Positions 1 to 8,400 of a stretch of 57,228 bases of DNA are shown piece after piece. A program made the translations under genes and the position numbers. The notes below the pieces were generated by a model. The model worked only from the letters and a program-made list of their open reading frames with translations. It searched no databases and was not told the origin of the DNA. Positions within the stretch are counted from its first letter, which is position 1; each line of letters begins with the position of its first letter. This DNA comes from Flavobacteriales bacterium (GTDB lineage: Bacteria; Bacteroidota; Bacteroidia; Flavobacteriales_C; GCA-002722245). The stretch is taken from the NCBI GenBank assembly GCA_947444925.1, contig CANFBW010000017.1, positions 1-57,228 of the forward strand, read 5' to 3'.

Positions 1-41
1 AATTTAAGAAATTAACTACAATTACTTTAATAATGTTTCTC

Positions 42-167
42 CTATTTTTCTACTTCAACGGATGATGCACCGTGAGGTGGTTTGACACCTGTTCCTGGTA
101 ACCGATACCGAAAGTCCAAATGGCTTTCACCCCATCCCCCGCCCCCTAATAAAGTTTGGTTACTCAT
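42..167 (-). other. Short open frame at window edge, unassigned
   Basis: The first 254 bases hold no gene I recognise. The minus strand has an ATG-started frame of 41 codons (begins MSNQTLLGGGGWGESH, ends SVEVEK), and the same frame is open for about 27 codons further upstream. Amino-acid use looks protein-like and the frame lies just downstream of an immunity gene, so it could be the 3' remnant of another toxin or immunity cassette. No family is recognised and it may be chance. Confidence 0.2.
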
Positions 168-254
168 AACAACCTCTGCAGGACACACCGAATATTCGTA
201 CTGTTTTATCTTGATTCTCCGTGGAATCCGAGCGTGAGAGCATGCAACCCTTTA

Positions 255-641
255 TTACAGCTTCCCTTTTCTATGTAAAGCCAACACAAAAAATACAATT
301 AAAGAAACTGCAAAATAAATTGACAGAATCAAATTCCCTCTTTTGATTTTCTTCTCATCATACTTTAATCCTTTTATTTCCTCTTCTTTAAGAAAAATTC
401 GACAAAGTATATACCCTGGAACTAAAGCCCCCAAAATTATATACAAATATCTTTGAATTTTGTCATCGGGCAATTGGATATAATTCAGAACACTAAAATT
501 GAAAAAAAAGAAGATGTCGATTAAGCTGAAAAATATTATTACCAAGAAAAGTCCAACAGCGCTGATATATGCAATATCCTTGCTTTTACTACCTTCTTTG
601 CTGTAATATTTATACATCAAAAAGAAAATAAATTTAATCAT
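255..641 (-). CDS. Putative membrane immunity protein of Rhs cassette 1
   Basis: A 128-residue protein with three clear hydrophobic segments (about residues 24-45, 66-82 and 103-122) separated by lysine-rich loops. It should be an inner-membrane protein. It starts 6 bp after the end of the upstream Rhs toxin-tip gene on the same strand, which is the standard place for the cognate immunity gene of a polymorphic toxin. I recognise no named family, so the immunity role rests on position, size and pairing. A polytopic membrane immunity protein usually accompanies a toxin that attacks the cytoplasmic membrane, which fits the hydrophobic C-terminus of the partner. Confidence 0.6.
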   Translation of the reverse strand: MIKFIFFLMYKYYSKEGSKSKDIAYISAVGLFLVIIFFSLIDIFFFFNFSVLNYIQLPDDKIQRYLYIILGALVPGYILCRIFLKEEEIKGLKYDEKKIKRGNLILSIYFAVSLIVFFVLALHRKGKL

Positions 642-647
642 AATTCT

Positions 648-1730
648 TTACCTTAATATATTTGTTACTCCCTGAAAAACTTTATCTGTTACTCCTGTCA
701 CGTCTAAAATCCCTGTCACTATCCCTACAGCTGGGTTAATTTTATTCGACAACAATGAGACACTATACCCAACTTTCAACATATTACCTAGAGATGGATT
801 ATCCCATGCTTTTGCACCTGCATCATAAACTCCCATAACACCAACAATTTTGCCAGCTAACTTAGCTCCTTTAATGAGATTATCAACCATATCCATGTTG
901 GAGGCATCTGCCGTTGCCTTAGCCATGGTAAATATAGTTTCTTTGGTGGCGGCAACAATCGCCATGCCCGCAAGCATTTTATTAGTATGTTCTAATTGGT
1001 TGTTCGTACTTGTATTTTGTTTAGTGGATGAAGCACGGGCATTCTGTCCAGTATTCGCTGTCGGCTTTGTTGTAGTCCCTGTCGTTGATGCGGCTACAGC
1101 AGTCTGTTCCTTTTTAGTTTTTCCTGCCGAAGCACCAGAAGTACCTGCTGATTTCTTGACTAACTTCTCCGAAGAACCCTGATTACTTTGAGTAGATTTA
1201 CTTTGACTAGCATGTTCAGCAGGCATGCCTGACGAAGTCTGATTGTCAGGTGTTGTAATCGTTGCTGTTTTTTGCTCTGTGATTTGTTCTGAAGGAGATA
1301 CTGGTTCTAACTTAGAATAAATAGGAACTCCTCCTTCGTAACCACTAATAGCATATGTATTTCCCTTACCATCATCATGAACTCTAACTTTTTTAGTGTC
1401 ATCTGTTTTTGTAAACTTATCATGAAACAGGTTAAGGCCTTTACTTTCTTTAGCAGTTAATTTTTTTTGCTTGTATTCTTTTTTACCTACAGTAACATTT
1501 TCTCCCGTTAACCCTTCAATATCTGTTTTATTTATAGGGTTATTGTCCATACTCGTATACGGACTCTGCCAAGGTTGGAATATCGGGTCAACACTAAACC
1601 ATCTTCCCAATCGTGGGTCAAGCTGTCTGAACTCTGTTGTGTAAGAAGTACCATCTGCTGAATTGACCTCATTATCCTTCTCTGAACCTTGGTAGCCGTA
1701 TTTGCCCCTCTTAGATGGCTTTAATATCAG
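648..1730 (-). CDS. Rhs C-terminal toxin cassette 1, 5'-truncated
   Basis: This is the 3' part of an Rhs/YD-repeat polymorphic toxin gene. It begins in the conserved core segment (KYGYQGSEKDNEV, then FRQLDPRLGRWFSVDP), the hallmark before the variable toxin tip. After DNNPINKTDIEGL comes a long Thr/Ser/Lys/Ala-rich linker and then a C-terminal domain of about 100 residues rich in Gly, Ala and hydrophobic residues (GAKLAGKIVGVMGVYDAGAK). The frame opens after a TAA at 1731-1733 with no ATG in the core part; the first usual alternative start is the TTG of LGRW at 1610. It is therefore a displaced tip without its N-terminal export part, probably silent unless recombined into a full-length rhs gene outside the window. 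The tip family is not recognised; a membrane-active toxin is my inference. Confidence 0.7.
   Translation of the reverse strand: MILKPSKRGKYGYQGSEKDNEVNSADGTSYTTEFRQLDPRLGRWFSVDPIFQPWQSPYTSMDNNPINKTDIEGLTGENVTVGKKEYKQKKLTAKESKGLNLFHDKFTKTDDTKKVRVHDDGKGNTYAISGYEGGVPIYSKLEPVSPSEQITEQKTATITTPDNQTSSGMPAEHASQSKSTQSNQGSSEKLVKKSAGTSGASAGKTKKEQTAVAASTTGTTTKPTANTGQNARASSTKQNTSTNNQLEHTNKMLAGMAIVAATKETIFTMAKATADASNMDMVDNLIKGAKLAGKIVGVMGVYDAGAKAWDNPSLGNMLKVGYSVSLLSNKINPAVGIVTGILDVTGVTDKVFQGVTNILR
1585..1704 (-). repeat. Direct repeat of Rhs core, copy 1
   Basis: A 120-bp segment encoding the Rhs core from KYGYQG to RWFSVDP. It is roughly 90% identical by eye to the copy at 3050-3169. The identity starts abruptly at the codons for KYGYQG, which marks the cassette junction and a likely site for homologous exchange. 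Confidence 0.85.
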
Positions 1731-1871
1731 TTATTTCAATGAACTATGCTGTGTCTTTCCGCCGATGAAAACAAAAAACACCAGCCATAGCCAGTGTCTT
1801 TTTAATCTCATTCAGTTCCCCACCAATATAAACCGCCTGTTCTATTTCGCTATGGAAGATGAAGCGATGGG

Positions 1872-2144
1872 TTACTTGGGGTTGATGGCGGGGTCATTCC
1901 CTTGACAATTAACTCTTTTAGTGTTTATATAATATCTTGCTTCGTCATAAAGTTCGAAAATTGCTGTGAACATATCACCAATATCTTCAGAGATATTTAA
2001 TTGCTCCTCGTCATTATCCCATTCTATTCTGAAAATATCGTTAGGCTCTAAGTAAAACCATTGGCCAAAAGGCTCTAACCTAATTATCTTTTGATTATCT
2101 CCATTTTTATAGTCAAATGAGTTCATGATTTTATTTTTTTTCAA
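1872..2144 (-). CDS. Putative immunity protein of Rhs cassette 2
   Basis: A small acidic soluble protein of 90 residues (83-84 if the internal ATG at 2126 is used) with no signal peptide or membrane segment. Its first ATG overlaps the 3' end of the upstream Rhs toxin-tip gene by 14 bp, implying translational coupling; the ATG at 2126 would lie just after it. Acidic residues cluster in the middle (EWDNDEEQLNISEDIGDMF), fitting a protein that masks a basic toxin. The toxin tip ends in a Lys-rich domain, so the pair is electrostatically complementary. No known immunity family is recognised. The role is inferred from position, size and charge. Confidence 0.55.
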   Translation of the reverse strand: MKKNKIMNSFDYKNGDNQKIIRLEPFGQWFYLEPNDIFRIEWDNDEEQLNISEDIGDMFTAIFELYDEARYYINTKRVNCQGNDPAINPK

Positions 2145-3204
2145 TTTTAGTCCAAATTTTCATGATATTATCAATAGTTCTTATTCTTTCTTGATAAAGT
2201 TTTTCAAATCCTTTCGAGGGTTTTCCTTCAGCAGCTTTTTTTGCAATATCAGATATTTTTTTCTCATAAAGTCTTTTGTCAGCAGCTAATTGGTCATATC
2301 GATACCCTCTCTTTTTCAAATTATCCACAAACTTTTTATCTATTTTATCTCCTATTGCCTTTTGTGCTGAAATAGCTCCCTCAAGCCCCCCTGTTTCTTT
2401 GCTTGTTGGTGGGAAAATCTCACTTGTTAAATCCCTATTTTCTCTAACAGGCGGTGTTTCTTTCGATGCTTTTTCAGTATTATCTTTAACAACAGCTTCT
2501 TCTTTATCCGCTTTAATAGCTTTCGGGTCGGCTGCTTCAACAACCTTCTCTTCAGCTTTCGCAACAGTTTCTTTAGCTTCTTTCTTTAACCCACCTTGGT
2601 CACCTAAATTTTTCTTTTGCCCAATAGTTTCTTTCGCTGCAGTCGCAAGACTTTTTAGCTTAGCAGTGGCTTTATTGAGAGCCTTCTTGACTGCTGGAGC
2701 GACAGCTTCTGCCGTTTTAACCGCTACGGCTGCAACAACTTTACCTGCCTTTACAATCGCTCTAACGACAACTTTAGCAACTATATGCCCAACAACTATA
2801 CCTGCTGCTGCGTAAACTATATGTTCTTGCGCAGCTTTCATGTCTCCCTTTGACGCATAGTACGTAGCGTGAATAATATCAACCATCGCACCTGCTGGAC
2901 CAGGAAGAACCGTTGCAGCCGATTCTAAAGCAGCATGAATAGTCAAATCAAGAACCTCCCAAAAACCAGGGTCATTACCCCTAACGTCAGTTAATTTAAT
3001 TGGGTCATTGTTCATTGATGTGTATGGAGACATTGTGAAGTCCATTTCAGGGTCAACACTAAACCATCTTCCTAATCGTGGGTCAAGCTGTCTGAACTCG
3101 GTTGTATAACTTGTTCCATCCGCTGAATTAACCTCGTTATCCTTCTCTGAACCTTGGTAGCCGTATTTGTATGAACCGCTAAATCCACGTCCAGCCATCT
3201 CCAT
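2131..3204 (-). CDS. Rhs C-terminal toxin cassette 2, 5'-truncated
   Basis: The 3' fragment of a second Rhs polymorphic toxin gene. Residues 1-50 are the end of the Rhs core (FGMEMAGR, KYGYQGSEKDNEV, PRLGRWFSVDP). They are followed by SPYTSMNNDPIKLTDVRGNDP, a hydrophobic Ala/Val-rich stretch (about residues 75-165) that may help translocation, a Lys/Glu/Ala-rich linker, and a basic C-terminal domain (about residues 265-357) rich in Lys and Arg. The frame opens 16 codons upstream of the ATG chosen here, and those codons (YRDYHEFG) still match Rhs core, so the gene is a displaced tip. It overlaps its immunity-like gene by 14 bp. The tip matches no toxin family I know; a nuclease is possible given its charge but no catalytic motif is evident. 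Confidence 0.7.
   Translation of the reverse strand: MEMAGRGFSGSYKYGYQGSEKDNEVNSADGTSYTTEFRQLDPRLGRWFSVDPEMDFTMSPYTSMNNDPIKLTDVRGNDPGFWEVLDLTIHAALESAATVLPGPAGAMVDIIHATYYASKGDMKAAQEHIVYAAAGIVVGHIVAKVVVRAIVKAGKVVAAVAVKTAEAVAPAVKKALNKATAKLKSLATAAKETIGQKKNLGDQGGLKKEAKETVAKAEEKVVEAADPKAIKADKEEAVVKDNTEKASKETPPVRENRDLTSEIFPPTSKETGGLEGAISAQKAIGDKIDKKFVDNLKKRGYRYDQLAADKRLYEKKISDIAKKAAEGKPSKGFEKLYQERIRTIDNIMKIWTKIEKK
3050..3169 (-). repeat. Direct repeat of Rhs core, copy 2
   Basis: Second copy of the 120-bp Rhs core segment, matching 1585-1704. Most differences are synonymous third-position changes, so the copies are diverging under protein-level constraint or came from two related rhs genes. Confidence 0.85.
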
Positions 3205-3309
3205 ACCGAACTCATGGTAGTCGCGATAGTAGAAACACAGAAGAGTCAGTGTTTACTAAACCAACTCAGTGCCGCACTATTTAATAGCAGCACTAAAGGC
3301 ATAAACACA

Positions 3310-3341
3310 AAAAAGCCCTCTCCGTGTGGAGAGGGCTTTTT
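3310..3341 (-). terminator. Intrinsic terminator after the T9SS gene
   Basis: A perfect 14-bp inverted repeat (AAAAAGCCCTCTCC, loop GTGT, then its complement) with A and T tracts on either side. It sits 20 bp downstream of the stop codon of the minus-strand gene ending at 3362. The symmetric A/T flanks allow it to work in both directions. Confidence 0.9.
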
Positions 3342-3361
3342 CAATTTCAGTGATTAGCTAA

Positions 3362-4399
3362 CTATTTAACCAATACTTTTTCTGTGTGTTGACCAGCAGC
3401 ACCAGTGAAAGTTACAAAGTACATACCTTCAGAGAAAGTAGCAACATTGAATTTCAAATTTTGAGAACCTGCAGAAACATTTTGAGAAAGAACAACTCTT
3501 CCTGTAATGTCAGTCAAAGCAACACTTACGTTTTCTTGTGCTTCAAAGTTAACGTTCAATACATCGTTAGCTGGTGAAGGAAAAATTTTGAATTTAGACA
3601 CTGTAGTCAATTCACTAACTGCATCTGAATTGCTAACACATGATTTTCCTCCTTTAATAGAGTGAACAGTAACTGTTTGATCAACCAATGCAAGTGGCTC
3701 CCAGTTTGTTTCAAGAGAAGCCAAACCAACTACAGTTATGCCCAAACCACTTAATTTTGTTACATCAAATCCAGCATTGTAAAGACATTTACCACCTGAG
3801 TAAGAACCATTTGTTTTAGCCAAACAAACTTGTTCAGACAAAGCCCAAGAAGTTCTGATTGCAGAAGACAAATCTAAAGTGTATGTTCTGCTTTCATTAG
3901 CAGTCAATGCACCTGTACCTAAACCAGTACCATTTGCATCAGCATTTACCATTTCAGCATCAACACCAGCTGTTCCGTTACTTTGGAAATCAAAAAATAC
4001 TTCAACACTAGATCCAGATCCGTTTGTCAACATAATTTCAACTTTGTTTGAAAGCGGCGCCCCAGCATTCGTCAAGTTCACAAACGAAACTTTACTTCCA
4101 ATTGAAGCTCCTGTTGGCGTCCAGTTATTTCGTGCACGGTTAACTTTCAATACTAAATCACCGTTTCCTGTTCTTGTTCTTTCAACACCTGAAGCGACAC
4201 ATTTCGCTTCTGAATCACAAGCGTTTGCTGTGTCAGTGCCATGGTCTTGTTTACCCCACCACCAAATACCATAGTCATTAGCTCCAACAGTTGCGCTGGC
4301 ACCAGCGAAATCTTCAGAGAAGCCATTTGGACAAATAAGGTCTTGTGCATTTACGCTAAGCGTAGCTACGGCCAAAGCCGAGAGTAGAATTTTTTTCAT
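3362..4399 (-). CDS. Exported T9SS cargo protein, function unknown
   Basis: A 345-residue exported protein. Residues 1-18 are a signal peptide (MKKILLSALAVATLSVNA). The middle is Asn/Gly/Ser-rich with predicted beta structure, several aromatic residues (YGIWWWGKQ) and at least six Cys that could form disulphides outside the cell. The last 75 residues are a type A T9SS sorting domain (FKIFPSPANDVLNV ... GMYFVTFTGAAGQHTEKVLVK). The middle resembles a carbohydrate-binding jelly roll but I recognise no catalytic motif or family. It stands alone between the Rhs block and a non-coding stretch, with its own terminator and a likely promoter. Confidence 0.8.
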   Translation of the reverse strand: MKKILLSALAVATLSVNAQDLICPNGFSEDFAGASATVGANDYGIWWWGKQDHGTDTANACDSEAKCVASGVERTRTGNGDLVLKVNRARNNWTPTGASIGSKVSFVNLTNAGAPLSNKVEIMLTNGSGSSVEVFFDFQSNGTAGVDAEMVNADANGTGLGTGALTANESRTYTLDLSSAIRTSWALSEQVCLAKTNGSYSGGKCLYNAGFDVTKLSGLGITVVGLASLETNWEPLALVDQTVTVHSIKGGKSCVSNSDAVSELTTVSKFKIFPSPANDVLNVNFEAQENVSVALTDITGRVVLSQNVSAGSQNLKFNVATFSEGMYFVTFTGAAGQHTEKVLVK

Positions 4400-4437
4400 T
4401 AATAGTAGTTTTTAAAATTAGTATAAACAGTAGTGGG

Positions 4438-4469
4438 GTAAATTACGGAATAATATTTTTAAAAGTCAA
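4438..4469 (-). promoter_or_regulatory. Possible promoter of the T9SS gene
   Basis: On the minus strand TTGAC (4469-4465) is followed after about 20 nt by TAATTTAC (4445-4438), a near match to the Bacteroidota pattern TTTG-N19-TAnnTTTG. It lies about 40 nt upstream of the ATG at 4399. The match is imperfect. Confidence 0.35.
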
Positions 4470-5030
4470 GAAAAAATTTCAACTGATTTTTCACAATTAA
4501 TATTCACAAGGATATTCGCCGGAAATATATCGAAGTGTCGCAGCATATTTTCAGCAGCCAAAAGCAACCGCCCAACAATGCAATCAACCACTTTTTTTAA
4601 GGAATAGCACTATCAATAAAAAAGCATAGACATGATTTTTACCGAGATCTATGTGCTTGCGATCAACATATATGCGCCGATACCAAACACAAATGTGATC
4701 TTGAATGCAAGCAAACAATGTATATTGAAATGATGATGCGCTATTGTACCCCTTTGTTCCACACGTGGCGCTAGATCCTTCGTAGTACCTCAGGAAGACA
4801 GATGTGACCGATTCCCAATAAACTTGTTTTGAATATGCTTGTCCTCCTGATTGTTGAGATGAAGAGGAGAAACGAAGTTTCGGTCTTTGAAGAATCTATT
4901 ACGTTACACTTTAAATTACAGGTACGATTGCGCACAATCATATATTGAATATAAAAACAGCATTTGTTCGATAACTGCGAACGCATATATCTGTCAGGTA
5001 GATAAATTTTAAAAAATCAAAAAAAAAAAA
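4470..5030. other. Gene-free stretch
   Basis: About 560 bases in which I see no convincing gene, RNA, repeat or mobile element. Short open frames have poor amino-acid composition. Base composition is AT-rich with no obvious stem-loops. Confidence 0.5.
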
Positions 5031-5222
5031 TCACTTAGACAACGAACAAACAGCGGTCATGTAGCGCAATACTCGTGGCATAGATAAAAAATTAATCCGG
5101 ATTCCTCCCGCTGTGAAAAGCATCCGTTTCAACGTCCGTAGGGTTCGGCCCCCATCTGTTGACTCAATTTCATCTACGATCAGTTCTGGCTTTGCCCAAA
5201 TCTTCTTTTCTTGCTTATTCAT
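5031..5222 (-). CDS. KPEL-type small peptide, probably frameshifted
   Basis: From the ATG at 5222 the frame begins MNKQEKKIWAKPEL and continues IVDEIESTDGG. This matches the layout of small Bacteroidota peptides, including RiPP-precursor-like leaders, that carry a K-x-W-x-KPEL motif and a T-x-GG step. After GG the annotated frame turns into basic, Cys-containing residues unlike such peptides. Adding one G to the G5 tract (5149-5153) gives the tail PNPTDVETDAFHSGRNPD and a TAA at 5092-5094, a 43-residue product of the expected length and acidity. I therefore think the intact gene is 5092-5222 with a real or technical one-base deletion. No maturation enzyme lies nearby, so its role is unknown. 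Confidence 0.5.
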   Translation of the reverse strand: MNKQEKKIWAKPELIVDEIESTDGGRTLRTLKRMLFTAGGIRINFLSMPRVLRYMTAVCSLSK

Positions 5223-5407
5223 ATTCATTTGTATTTTAAATGTTCTGCTTGCAAAGTGCAAGTAATTAAAAAAAGAAGAGTACCTCGAGAAATTGGCTTT
5301 CACCTAGCGTTTTTCTTTTAATTGCACATCGCTAGCCTTCCACCTCTTAAAACTGCAGCCACCCCATATTGCAATCATCAAATTTCACAACGAGCAGCCA
5401 ACAACCT

Positions 5408-8400
5408 CTATTCCCCTTCCATTTTCATTAAAAACAACTTCAACTTTCTATCGGTAGAGAGCGTAAAGGTGTATGGATCTTCGTCTTTCTTGCCCTTGAA
5501 TTCTTTCTTATCAGGTTTAAGCGAAGTAATGATATTATTGAAAGCTTCAACCGACGATAAACAAGCCATTACCCCTTTTGAGTAGGTAAAGAAATACCAG
5601 GTTTTCTCATCAATTTTGAGATACATACTGTACTCTTCTCCGGTGCGTTTTCTTTCAATTTGCACGTAGCCATCCACATATTTATTGAGTTGCTTATTGT
5701 CCATTGACCCAATACCGATGGGGCCTTGCGACACAAAACTACTTTTGCCTTTGTTCCAAACCATTTTCAAATCATTAAACACCAAGTTGTGTTTTAATTC
5801 ATCAGGAAAGCGCTTGAAGGCCCCATACAATGCCAAATCAGAAATCAACTTATCGGCCTTCTCCTTGCCAATCATATCACGCAAGGCATGCTCATAAACC
5901 GGTCGATTGTTGTATACCGGCAGCAAGCCTGGATTGCCCTCAATGTTTTCAACCATCTGTTTCCACATACCAGCATCAAGTATAAAATCGAGCGTCATTA
6001 CTACATCAAGGTGCGTAGTATCTTCTTTACTACCAGCGATGTTACCCGCAACACCAATAGCCAATTGTCCGCTTTTAAAAGCCAATTGCATTTTACCTTC
6101 GGCTTCCGACTTACATGTTTCGGTATTCATACTTACATAATTGCCAGGAAAATTTCTCTCACGCAATTTATCTTTATTGGATATTTGATATTCTTTAGTA
6201 TCACTGTCGTATTTCAAGAAACCCGATGCAGCAATCACATTATCGTCGCTGTATATTTTTTTAGATCCCATGAACACTGGGTAAACACCCGTTGAATCAT
6301 TGGTGATATTGAAACCATTGAAGATTCGTATTCGTGCATCACCAAAAACACTCACACTGGTGTCAACTGGTATCATGACATTAGCAGGATCAATTTCACT
6401 TTTAAATGCAATCCACGGCTTGTCTTTACTGCAATCGTGTTTCAACTTAGTACCCCCTTCAAACAAAATTCCTTTTTTATTGGCTGCTATACTGGCTTTC
6501 CCTTTGTAGGCAAATTGAGGACTTAAAGTAAAAATCTGCGCTTCTTCTACTACACCACTGGCAATGGTTTGGTAAGTAGTGTCCACCCGTATGTTGGCAA
6601 AATGAATGATTTGCTTTCCACCATCTACGTCAACATAATCGTAGTCACCCGACGCATCGTAGTCTCGTTTGGCGTGAATGTCAACATGAGAATTCAAAAT
6701 GGTGTGGTATTGCGTTAAGTTGTTGGCCACAATTTTAGCCGAATCCAATGAACGCATCTTCGCCGCTTTCTCAACTACCACTTCACCGTCGGAAGGGTAA
6801 ACACGCGCATCGGCAACATTGATGTACTTCACCTCGTGCGCCTTAATGACGTAATTTCGAATATCGAAATTTGCTTTAGGCGAGATGAATTTTAATGAAT
6901 CTTGCTTTGGATGCGTGGAAATAAACTCAGAACCCGACAAATCTAAATCGTTTGCTCCCGCTGCAGATTCACCCGTTTTAGCTTCCCCTTTACTCGTGCT
7001 AAGTTCAAGTTCGTACTTGTCCATAAACCATTTAAATTGATCCATGTAACACACGTACTGATTTACCGGAAAGTCAACAAATGAAGCACCACCATTGGCA
7101 ATGAATTCACCTTCTCTTTTGTCGAAATCAATTTTCGAATTCACGTTTTTTGTAGCAAAAGCAATACCGCCGTCGGTGGTCTCTGCAGCTTTTAATTTAA
7201 AGTCGGAAGTATCGGCTTGAAAAATTCGATTTTTAAAATTAAAATCCTTGGAACTGAGCTCGGCATTTTCAAAATCAACAACGCCGTAGCCCCCCAACTT
7301 TTGAGGACCATAAATCAGAGTTCCGTTTAATTTTGCTTGCTTACCATACATCTCTATTGCTTTGTCAATCTTACTGGAAAGCATCTTGTCTTTATACGGT
7401 TCAAAATGAATGCGGTCGTTCTCACCCTTTGCCGATGGATATTCAGTACCTTCCTTTTGTTCACGAATTTCAAAACTTTGCGCAACGGCATTCACAGAGT
7501 CGACGTAAAAAATAAAGTCTTTAGAGTACGTAGTCGATGTTAAATAATCCAACTTACCATCACCTCGAATACCGCGGTTACTAACGTTGATGTCCATAAA
7601 ATAAGTTGCTTTACCACCGTAAATCGGCACGCCCTCTTTAGGCGCGGGATGCGTAAAACCAAAGGAATGGTCGGCCATCACTTTCAACTTCTCATCAAAA
7701 TCAGGAAAAATTCCACCAGAGGAGAAAGATCCTTCCAGCTCAATACTTTCACGCGACAAAGTATTGATACTGTCGAGCGTAAAAGGCAGTACGTGAAAAA
7801 ATACTTTTGATCTATCATAAACAGGCCCCAACTCATTTCGCTTGTCGAAATACACGTAAGAATCCGTAGTACTATTGAAAATAGGAAACTGCGGGAAAGA
7901 ATCTGTTTTGAGACCAGATTTATTATTTGGCTTGTCAATTAAAATATTTCCGTTCACGTGCTCAATGGTACTTTTAACCCTTTCCATTTTTATTTGTCCC
8001 GACTCCTTGTCCTGCTCTTTCAAAGGCGCAAAAAATCGAATGGAATCTGCATTCACCACATCAATTCTAAAATCATCGTATTTAAAGTCGAAGCTCTTGC
8101 CAAAACACTCCATCATCCCCGATTTCACAGCACCCCCGAAAGTAATATCGCGATTTTGATGCAACACCAATTCGCCATGAGAAGGATAAATAAACACTTT
8201 TCTACTGGCACTCAACGTCACTTTTCCCACCCCACGCACCACCATATCGTGGTCTAACAAACTCAGGGTAGCATTTGGTTTTTCGGCAATATCAGAATGG
8301 ATAGAAATATTGTCGTAATCCACTTTTTTTGATTTTGAATAGAGATAGTGGAACAGACGAGGTTGTACCGTTATTTTTCCACCTGTAACGTCGTATATCA

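Noticed and set aside
1702-1905. Plus-strand open frame across the Rhs cassette junction
   Set aside because: It bridges the end of a core repeat and an immunity gene; no start context or recognisable product.
4771-4986. A 71-codon minus-strand open frame
   Set aside because: Poor composition, no context and no similarity; treated as chance within a gene-free stretch.
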